From Hysterangium stoloniferum (lineage: Eukaryota > Basidiomycota > Agaricomycetes > Hysterangiales > Hysterangiaceae): a DNA stretch of 64,000 nucleotides. The DNA is taken from NCBI GenBank assembly GCA_015178975.1, contig WHVD01000095.1:1-64000 (forward strand), in the 5' to 3' direction. Numbering within the stretch: the stretch's first letter is position 1; every line of letters starts with the position of its first letter. The notes below the pieces were generated by a model that saw only the letters and a list, made by a program, of their open reading frames with translations, was not told the origin of the DNA and did no database searches. This document shows positions 55,128-64,000 of the stretch, piece after piece. Position numbers and translations under genes: made by a program.

Positions 55128-57105
55128 CTTTGTTCCATGGCTTGTCAGGAGCCCTTTTGAAACTCAGTTCTTAACAGATGTCACTTTTACACTCACAAAC
55201 TCTAAACATTTCAATGGCATCTCTGATAATAGGTTGTGTTGTTCCAGTGGCAGTGGTAAATGGCAGAGACCTAGTTCCTTGACTAGGATGTCACTAATCA
55301 CTATGGAAGGACATCCAATGTCAATAAGGGCATGCAGATAAACAGGAAATTCAGAGATGGAGGTCCTGTTATCTTTAAGGGAGCATGGAGATGTGGAAGT
55401 GTGAAGGGAAGATTGGGTGTGGGTGTGGGTGTGGGAGCAGCATACCAGCTCTTGACATAGAAATATTCTAGTGTCTGTCTGTGCCTGCAGCAGATACTTG
55501 TCTTACATATTCCACTCTGGTTGAACCCCACCTTAAGATTAAGAGTCTTCTCGTACCAAGTCTCCACTTCGGCGTACCATTGTTGTGCCTGTCTCCAATT
55601 CAGCGTACTATTGTAGCATCTGTCTCATCCCCCAGTGCACCGTCACATTAAGCCATCCTTCGGCGCACATTGTGTCTTCCCTTTGATGTGTCGACACCCC
55701 TTGAAAGCGTCGACACCCCTTGAAAGCGTCGACACCCCTTGAAAGCGTCGACACCCCTTCCAAACTGTCGATGTGTCCCATTCATTTCGTCGCATCATTG
55801 TCTCTCATTGTGTTCTCTGCCCCTTTCTCTCAGCGCATGATCACATCGGTCTCATTCCCCGGTGCACATCTCCACACTCCCTTAAGAGATGTCAGCACCT
55901 GTTGGCACCCGCACTTCCCCAATTAGATGACAATGATGACTGCCATTCACGCCCTGGAACCTCATGTCTGCGTGCTGCCACTGCATGTGCTCCCTGTGCA
56001 CATACACCGCCACACACCCTCACACATGCACACATCCATGCCACTGCGCACCCCTGCACACCGCACGTTCGTGTCAAGGCCCTATCACTCTCGTCTGTCA
56101 GCATATCACCACATCTGTTCCTTTCTCTCAGCATGCACAATTGTGTCAGTCTCGTTCCCCAGCGCACGTCCACATCAACACCCCCTCACTCGCATCACTC
56201 TTGTCCACTGGTGCATCCTGCGTCTGTTCCTTTCTATCGGCGCACATTCATGATCTGTCTTGTTCATCAGTGCACTTTTTGTCAGTCCTACACCCCATCC
56301 ACATTTCACCAATTCTGTTCCACCCTGTCCTTCCACCTACAACCCACTGCATCTCACACAAGCCTCTCAAAATCCTCATTTCTCTCATCACTTATCCTGG
56401 CTCCGTGAGACAAAGAAAGTATAAAGCAATAAGTCAAAATTCAGCAGCATCTGTGAGGCAAAGAAGCTAGAAAGCAAGAAGTCAAAATTCGGCAGTGCTT
56501 TTGGAAATGATACCAAAACGTATGTGACAATAGTCCTCAGCTGCCAGAGATACTCAGAAGTGGAAATACCTCGTGATTTGTATGTCTCACATGCCTATTA
56601 ATGCCAGTGTCTGACACTGTGATTTAGGGACCCTCAAGTCTTCTTCTTGTTTGAACCCATTTCTCCACGTTGTATTTTTGGCCCCTCTGGCGGAGGAGGT
56701 ACAAATTTAATGATGATTAAAATGGTTTGACTGACAGCTTCTGGGATGCCCTTTCAAACTCTGATGGTAGGTTGACTGGGGACAGTCAATGTTCAAGTGC
56801 CTGGGAGGTGTAAGGGAGCTGGGAGGTGTAAGAGAGTGACACTCCCTACACTGCGATTTGGTAATATTTGATCCCATTGTTCACCATTTCCCATTGTTCC
56901 AATTCCCTTGTTCTCACTCCTATTGTTCTCATTCCCATTGTTCTCCACTTGTATATATTCTGTACATGTGGATTATAATACAGTAGTGGTTTATTCCCCA
57001 TCACTCATTCTAGTGTCTGTCTGCACCTGCAGCAGATACTAGTCTTACATAGTGGAGCCCCACATGGGGGTCAAACCTGCAATCTTAAGATTAAAAGTCT
57101 TATAA
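55128..57105. other. Low-complexity C/T-rich region with LTR relics; no gene
   Basis: Near 55,472 and 57,011 there are two same-sense copies of TAGTGTCTGTCTG(C/T)(A/G)CCTGCAGCAGATACT followed by TCTTACATA, a TGGAGCCCC- or ACCCC-containing piece and TTAAGATTAA(A/G)AGTCTT. This resembles an LTR end plus primer-binding site. Between them are C-rich degenerate repeats without coding value. Confidence 0.5.
55690..55765. repeat. Tandem repeat, 19-bp unit, 4 copies
   Basis: GTCGACACCCCTTGAAAGC is repeated at 55,690, 55,709, 55,728 and 55,747, the last copy variant at its end. Each unit contains a SalI-type GTCGAC palindrome. Confidence 0.92.
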
Positions 57106-58765
57106 GGGCCACAGATTGAAGTGCTGTAGTATTTGACTCTTTGGCAGACTCAGATCATGTCTTAGACTTCAACAACAGTAATAGTCAGAAAATACTGACA
57201 TGGATTGAATTTTCTTGACAGTTGTTGAATAATAGTCAAAGTGATTCTACTACTGTATTATGTCAAGTGTCAGATGGCTCATTTGATGAAGTATCAATTT
57301 GTCCTGATCATGAAATGTGAGGCTATATTAGGACACAAATACTCATGAATGATCACCTTGAAAAGGTCTTGGAAAGGTTTAATGATTACATAATACAGAA
57401 CAAAACAACTAAGGTACAGATTTTCTGACTGACTTCTCCTTTCATTGCCCTTTTATACCTTTGAATATTAGTCAATGACCAGTATATGACTTAAGAATAA
57501 GATCATGTATGAAATAATGAATGATGTCAATCTGAGACAAGCTGAAGGTTAAGTCAAAGAGTGTCAAGAGTGTCAAAAGATAGTTGAGTCAAAGAGTTGA
57601 TCTAATCAATTTTTTCTAGCTTGAGGATTGATCAGTTCATCCTCAGACATTTTTTATCCATACTCTTCTCCCCACAATAGGTACCACTCTAGTCCATAAT
57701 GCCCACATGCATTACCAATGATATTTTGACAGTGACTCTGACAAACAAGTTGGTCTGGATGGGCAGCTAAAGTTAGAAAAACCACTTATGAAATTTTATA
57801 CAGTGCCAACTAAAAACAGAGCCTCAATGGCAAGGGTGGTATCTATGCTTGGTGCATGGTGTCTTCTTGTTGCCTTCTAGGAAGCTGGACATGGTGGCTG
57901 TCACAACCATCACAAACATACAAAGGTGAGTTCCGACAATCTTTGAACTTGATTTTGACTCAACCTTGACACTTTGGTTTAACTTTCATCAATACTATTT
58001 AACTCAACTTGCAACTTGTCTCAGACTGACATTATTCATGAGTTCATTCTTATATCATATAAGTCATTGATTAACATTGAAAGGCATAGAAAGGCAATGA
58101 AAGAAGCAGGGGTAGTCAGTCAGAAAATCTGCAACATAGTCCATATCCTTATTATTGTATTACTAAGTTGAGTTTTATTTGTGATCTTTTGACATATCTA
58201 TTTGTGAGCCTTTATGTCCTATTGTAGCCTTATGTTTCATCTGCAGGGTAAATTGATACCTCATTGAATGATGCATCCTGTGCTCAACATTGTAGAAAAA
58301 CTTTGACTACTATTCAGCAATTGTCAATAAAATATTATTTGTGTCAGTGGCCACAGTCCTGGTGAGCTCATCAGGAAAATGTTTTCTGTCCTTATGTACC
58401 TTGAATGCAATTGAAAAATGTTTAAGTAAAATTCAAGAGAAATTTTGATAAGGTTGACCAGGCTTGTAACAAGGACCTTGGATCTTAAAACTACCTTGAA
58501 GAGCCCTGAAATGCCACTTATGTACATACCCCAAGGAAATACATAGACATAGATGTAAGCAGTGTTCCTACTGCTAAGTGGGTCTGTGCCACCATAAGGA
58601 GGATGCCTTCTGCCCAAAAGGTGAATAAGGCAGATACCTTACAGACAAGGGGAGAATACAGAAGATACATACCTTTAGGCCAAGGACAGGAGAAGGTATG
58701 GTCCTATGCATCCACACTCGCACTTCGTCTATGCGATTCTGAAGGGCACACTTAGCCAGGGAGAG
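57106..58765. other. Probable decayed LTR-element interior; no legible domain
   Basis: Located between a primer-site-like word at 57,045 and an LTR start at 58,766, so it may be the interior of one element. Two word groups (GACTTAAGAATAAGATCATG near 57,488 and its reverse near 58,040) form a rough inverted repeat of about 60-100 bp. No reverse transcriptase motif could be read. Confidence 0.35.
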
Positions 58766-59144
58766 TGTTATGAATCGAGACTTGTGCTTGAAGGGGTGTA
58801 GCGGACCCGGGGTCTCCCAGAGAACAATGAGGCAACCCTCGATCGTGGATCGTATCTATTGTTCAATTTCTTTCCTTTGTTCCTTCCTTTGTTCCACGAT
58901 GTCTTACCGCCACTTAAACCTTTACCTAGTCGATTCTCTCCTCGTGGCAGGTGAGATACTATTTTTGTTATATTATGGTATGTGTTCGTAGATTTATATG
59001 CATGCGATCTGATTACAGTCTTGAACGGCTGGACAATTATTCTACGACACTATTTATGCCTGTCAGAGCCGTGAAGATGATATAAAGGCAGGTGTCAAGT
59101 CAACAAGACATTCTTTTGGGATATTCATTCAACCAATATTAACA
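58766..59144 (+). repeat. LTR, 379 bp (third family)
   Basis: Starts TGTTATGAATCG directly after the purine run GCCAGGGAGAG and ends CAATATTAACA. It contains GATATAAAGGC, a TATA-type promoter near the right third. No flanking duplication, as expected for a 3' LTR. Confidence 0.65.
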
Positions 59145-62100
59145 ATCTGTACTTGCGGTTTGTATGGCTGTGGCTGGTTATTTGAACGGACAAGGCCTGA
59201 CATTGTTTATTTTCTCCTGTGGTGGAGCTGACTTGCATCTTGCTTCTGTTTACTCTTACATCTCTGGGAGGACTCGGATTCAGAAGGAAATGAAAAGCTG
59301 TACTCATGGCCAAGCTACTTGGAAAAGATGGCACCTAGCAAGCGACAATTCCTAAACAACGATCTCAAGTAAGCATAAGAATATTTGGACATGGGATCAC
59401 CATAGCGCTAAGTCCAGTTCTCGAGACACAATCCCCATGTAGTGAGTTGATGGACAGTTTAACATGGGATGTGGAAATTCGCCCGATAGCGGAGATAACC
59501 TCGACGTATAATGGCAATGTCTCAATTGTCTTCATGTTATCTTATTAATACCTTTCTGAGGCTCAGGGCATTATGAGGGAGCTGTCGTAATACTAGTTGT
59601 ATGTAGTTCGAGTGTTCAAACATGGCGTGGGCAAGGGACGCTAGGCGTGCTGTCTCTCCCTGAGAGAATAGATGAATTATAATATGATACATTGTACACT
59701 ACACTTGGCGGAATCACTGGCACATCAAGTGATCACTATGCATTGCACCCATATTTTGTGTGGGTCCCAGGCTGTCGAACACTTCGTCAATGGCGCGCGC
59801 GTGTATTTTGTAGTAGTGTATCAGCGAAACATCGAGCTCCAGAACTTTGTCGTATTTGTCGACTGTGTATACAAGCTCATTTCATAGCCATCAGGGAATA
59901 ATTCGGCATCTAATCTTGGGTCAAATCGTAGTGAACGAAGGTTCATCATCATCCGGGCTGCCTGGATGTATGTTTGTTTATATTTTAAGAAACAAGGAGC
60001 TCCACGCACCGCTATACATGCAATGGAGCTAGAGGGGCTGTGGTTCTGGAGTCAGTTATGATAGCTTGGCGAGAGATAGTTGGACCTCTTACCCTATCAA
60101 TAGCGACGAAAAGAAAGGTGGTGCATATTTAAATATGAAAAGATTTGAGATAAGAACGGCTGCACAAATGATTCAGATTGATGATCGAGTCATATATTTT
60201 ACTAAGAAAATGACGGGACTCACAGAACATGATTGAAAAATATATCAAAGAGTCTCTGCTAAGTAGTCTCATTCTGCTGAAATGTTGATTATCATGTCAA
60301 ATTTATATAACGTTTTCGGCTCACGTAGGACTGCCCGCCTTGCGGAATAGTAATCGTATCGATTTATAAATCATAAGGGCCATGGTGACACCTACATATT
60401 TCAATCAGGAGTTAGTCATCACATTATGAAGGGAACCAACAAACTTTCTACAAGAACGGGGGCAACCCTAAAAATGTATGTTACCGCAAGTTGGTTTCGT
60501 CGTAAAATTTGTTTACCAAAATCCATATAACCACGGGACGAAACTGATAGAATAGCATCCAGGCAAAAATGAACTAGGTGGAACAGCTGAAAATATCCCC
60601 TATATTGACCTTACGACTCACGGAGGAGTTATACAGGCTTACGGTTTGGTGTTCCACGATATAAAAAGCCCAGAATTCCGAGCATGGAGCCAAGTCCGCC
60701 TGCGAGGAAACATTAATCAATTTTCAGGAAAAATAACTTGGATCTATGCAATACTAATACTACTCACAAAAGTATAACAATATCAAAGAACGGCAGACAA
60801 TCTATTTCACCAGGATAAGAGGTGGTGTGAATTACTGGTAATCCTTCAGCAGAATACATACCTTATTATGCCCATCTATCAACGTCATTCAGTTAAAAAA
60901 TGGGCACATCAGAGTGCTTAAAAGAACAGACAGATTGCAGATATTCTCGTAATAAGGATGAGTTCGACAGTCCCAATTGCTACTAATGTCGGCCTGATAG
61001 TAACGTATCAAACAGCTTGAGCAAGGTTAGACTTATAAGAGGCTAACCAAGCTTGCCATTGGAGCCAGAACGCGCAACTGTATATATCGTCAACTGTAAG
61101 TGATTGCAGACACAATCAAGAGAAGTGGCGCACAACTGGGTAATTGATTATTAATATAGCATGTTTGTATTTCGTTCTTACACGCACCGAAGAAGGAAGC
61201 TCTCTGAGTGTCAGCACTACAATGCTCGACTCGTAAATGAATGTGCTCCCAGAATAGCAGCAGAAACCCAACACACCAATGGCATTAAAACTATGGTTCA
61301 ATAATCGATTAGACTTGAATTTTAAATTAAAATAGTGAGACTGACACGATCATGGGCGGGGTTATATACCTATTGACAATAAATAGCAGTTTGGCACGTC
61401 CCCATGGAAGTCTGTGAATGTTAACGTTGATAAGAGACGTAAATGAAGTATCTTGGAAAGTATAGCGCACGACCAAATTCGTTCGACCTGACAGAAACGC
61501 GATGTGAGTTCCTACAGTATCATTTTGGAAGCCGACTAACGAACCTCGATAGCCACGGTCAAAATGTGGTCGTACAACATTAATGTCTTTAGCAGATTAT
61601 CAGGAGAGTGGGTTCCATCCAAAGTTGTTATCTCTACGTACTACTGAAGCCACTGAACATACATAAACATACAGTGAGCAAAATAAATCAATGCGGTAAA
61701 TCCCAGAAGCAGTACACATACAAGTCGCAAATCGTACAGCATCAGCGTCGCTCAAAACGACTGTAAGCTGACCATATGTGGAGGCTAATGGGAAGGAGAC
61801 AGGGGAATTGAGTGGTGGGTCCATAAACAAGAGCCAGGTGCAAGATGGTCGAGGCGTACAGCACTTGCGACTCAAGTCACGAGGGTTCGGGGCTGTCAAT
61901 ATACTCACATTCTGAACCTCCACCGAAGCGGTTAAGTAACACATTAGTCCTGATCAAGGACACTCAATCCACTGACCTCATCGAGTCAACTCGAGGTACT
62001 TCCGCCTTCATTAAGCGACGCAGAGTCGCGCTGTCAATCAATAGCAGCAGTCAGTCGATGACAACCATTGAATGTGTGATTAAGGTTAATAACCCAATTA

Positions 62101-62300
62101 GACGCGGAGCACGATCAGCCATGGCTCTTTACTATGAATATCCCATTTCTGCTTGCACCTGTTGTCCCAGCAGACACTAACCACGCCTTACATATATACT
62201 TATTGAATCCTTGACATTAGAATCAGTCAATGAAAACCAATGCATTCGGTAATTCATGATGATTAGATCGATTGACGTGAATTTGAAATGTATCACTGCA
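59145..62300. other. No gene recognised
   Basis: Several short frames (for example 59,164-59,355 plus; 61,944-61,600 minus) look partly protein-like, and hydrophobic minus-strand pieces near 61,220-61,300 could be relics of a membrane protein, but they do not assemble into a supported model. Confidence 0.35.
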
Positions 62301-62337
62301 CTTTAATCCTAGGTACAGGCTGTACCTAGGATTAAAG
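62301..62337. repeat. Perfect short hairpin
   Basis: CTTTAATCCTAGGTACA and its exact reverse complement are separated by GGC. Arms of 17 bp. It may be the remains of a very small foldback element. Confidence 0.9.
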
Positions 62338-62870
62338 TTAGGAAACGTCGGCTGTATATGAGCCGATATGGTATAATAATCCTTTAGAGACGTCTCCTTT
62401 GGATGATTTGTCTCTTATATTTGGAGAACTGTGCATTTACGTGAATTCAAAATATTTCCCTTTAAACGCAGATGACTTAGGACTATTTCGTTATGTTGGT
62501 GTCGAAACAGGTCATATAACATCTGACAGCCGAAATGCCGGGTGGCACGTTATCTACATATCTGTCTGCCCAAAATGGTTAAGGGTGAGGTCGCTGATGT
62601 CGGCTCAAACTTGGAAATGGTGAGCCAGGACCCAAGGCCCTAAATAGAAAACACTATCCTTTGATAGAACGAGTGTTGAGATAGACTCGAGCGCCCAAGC
62701 CTATGTTAAGTCTATATGACAACGCTAAGTAGTATCACCCAACTCTATGTCAAGTTAACATGACCATACCAAGACGTTACGTACCTTAGACACGTATACC
62801 ACTATCGTAGCGCTTTCTTCCACCGCATATCCGAAACCTATTTAGCTAGCACAGTAGCAGCCTCATACCT

Positions 62871-62969
62871 CAGTCGAACCACTCTTACGAGTCGACTGAG
62901 CATACTTTGTTACAGGTAACAAATACAGTCGAACCACTCTTACGAGTCGACTGAGCATACTTTGTTACA
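62871..62969. repeat. 44-bp direct repeat, two copies, with CAGTCGA ends
   Basis: CAGTCGAACCACTCTTACGA...TTTGTTACA occurs at 62,871-62,914 and 62,926-62,969. Each copy starts with a 28-bp imperfect palindrome CAGTCGA...TCGACTG, the same terminal sequence as the MITE at 63,042. Confidence 0.88.
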
Positions 62970-63041
62970 ACGAGTACCTTACGGTAGCTATATAGTGTTT
63001 ACGGAGGATATTGCGCTAATTTAGTTAAAACTTTGCTTATA

Positions 63042-63423
63042 CAGTCGACACTCTCTTAACACTTCTGCTGCAGTGAACCCCATTTGGAGCACCGCAAAAT
63101 CATCCTTCCCAAGGAGATGAGCTTTAATAAATGAATTTTATTGTGTACTAAATCTTAAGTAAATATCACATCTCTAGTTTTATTAAAACTAGACGTGATA
63201 TTCACTTCGAATTAAATTAAACCTAAAGATGACCTTTAGTTCCACTCTTGTGTGAACTAAAATGTCTATTATTCTAAGCAAGATTTAGTACACAATAAAA
63301 TTCATCTTTTGAAGATCATCTCCTTGCGAAGGATTTTGCGGTGTTCCAAAAGGGGTTCGTCGGAAAATTGTCCCATTACCCTCGGTGGATTCCCAGAGTT
63401 ATAGGTTTTCAGAGAGTCGACTG
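63042..63423. mobile_element. Fot1/pogo-like MITE, 382 bp, TA-flanked
   Basis: Ends CAGTCGACACTCTC and (reverse) CAGTCGACTCTCTG, each bordered by TA (63,040-63,041 and 63,424-63,425). Inside, long inverted arms share GAACCCC, CACCGCAAAATC, AAGGAGATGA and TTTTATTGTGTACTAAATCTT. The middle has further palindromes, such as CTAGTTTTATTAAAACTAG. There is no coding capacity, so it would depend on a Tc1/mariner-pogo transposase elsewhere. The left outer arm has lost about 35 bp relative to the right. Confidence 0.85.
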
Positions 63424-64000
63424 TATATGCCATAAGGCAACACAGGGATATGCGATTGGATTTGTGTAACTCCCGCTGGCCCAACAAATGCGTGACAGAA
63501 CTCAGGCTACTGTCAATTATTATCCCATTTATAACATTGTATGTTCATAGTTAACCTACACCATCTGTTCATATGAGCGAAAAAAATGAAGGGTAAAGGG
63601 AAGGAAGATATCAGAGGAGGACATGTCTGCTGTACAGTGAACTGTCGGGGCATCAAGCCTGGTAGAGTTGACAAAAAGAGAAGAAAGAAAATAAAGGACT
63701 AGAACCAAACAGGGAAGGGAAATGGAAATAAAGAAAGTAAAAACTAATGGGTACAGCGACCAACAGTTGTGGATCGCCTCACGCACCTAAGGCCTACGAT
63801 ACCTAAGGCCTACGATACCTCACAAAGAAGAGTTCTCCCTGACACATATATATACTGCGCACAATCTCCCCAACCTCAACGCCTTGGTGTGGGTGTTGTG
63901 TTGTCGCGGGTGGATGGGTGGGAAGGGTATGCATATGACTTAATATGGTCGCAACGGATCACCTCCGGTCGCAGCGGAACACCTTCCGGTAGCATCTCAC
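63424..64000. other. No gene seen
   Basis: Short frames only. A 17-bp duplication (CCTAAGGCCTACGATAC) lies near 63,786-63,820. Confidence 0.5.

Noticed and set aside
55773..56470. Ser/His/Pro-rich frames of 168-211 codons
   Set aside because: They arise from C/T-rich degenerate repeats, with several frames open at once and no domain.
61600..61944. Minus-strand protein-like frame of 114 codons
   Set aside because: Better text appears in a different frame but contains stops, and no family or splice pattern makes it consistent.

Overview
This window looks like part of a basidiomycete genome, most likely a mushroom-forming Agaricomycete. The grounds are: genes dense in 45-60 nt GT-AG introns, a fungal membrane P450, a Zn2Cys6-type cysteine array, and a repeat load made of Helitron, Copia, tyrosine-recombinase and solo-LTR elements. 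The species cannot be fixed from the sequence. Most of the 64 kb is repetitive, and only two genes are demonstrably intact.

Layout. 1-12,535: a head-to-tail chain of Helitron-related units. Two minisatellite-rich units (before 2,845 and 10,136-12,535) flank a decayed Rep-helicase Helitron on the minus strand (gene 2,911-8,597). All three units end in the same GC-rich hairpin module (2,630-2,845; 9,836-10,135; 12,329-12,535). 12,536-21,540: lower-copy DNA with a 290-bp duplication, a minus-strand gene encoding up to five consecutive Zn2Cys6-like clusters (14,340-15,700), a broken plus-strand coiled-coil gene (about 17,859-19,092) and a minus-strand PD-(D/E)XK-like nuclease relic (about 19,930-20,545). 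21,540-32,040: nested LTRs and solo LTRs, several with exact 5-bp target duplications, one carrying a 105-bp foldback element. 32,040-42,385: a quieter segment holding an intact 15-exon cytochrome P450 (34,409-36,790) and an intact 7-exon epoxide-hydrolase-like alpha/beta hydrolase (40,283-41,672), both on the plus strand.

42,386-46,545: a decayed minus-strand Ngaro/DIRS-like element recognisable by its A1-ORFs-B1-A2-B2 split direct repeats. 46,546-51,879: a dead Copia element whose reverse transcriptase is interrupted by a solo LTR with a GTGAG target duplication. 52,095-59,144: further LTR relics, including two solo LTRs in opposite orientation. 59,145-64,000: no convincing gene, but a 382-bp Fot1/pogo-like MITE flanked by TA (63,042-63,423), two 44-bp copies of related ends and a perfect 17-bp-arm hairpin.

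Functional reading. The P450 and the epoxide hydrolase are the only clear metabolic genes. They lie 3.5 kb apart on the same strand and could act in sequence (epoxidation, then hydrolysis), which is inference only. Both carry a 12-nt micro-exon at the active-site-coding position, and the P450 also implies a 28-nt intron. The strongest candidates for something undescribed are the three-unit Helitron/minisatellite chain, the consecutive Zn2Cys6-like protein and these micro-exons.
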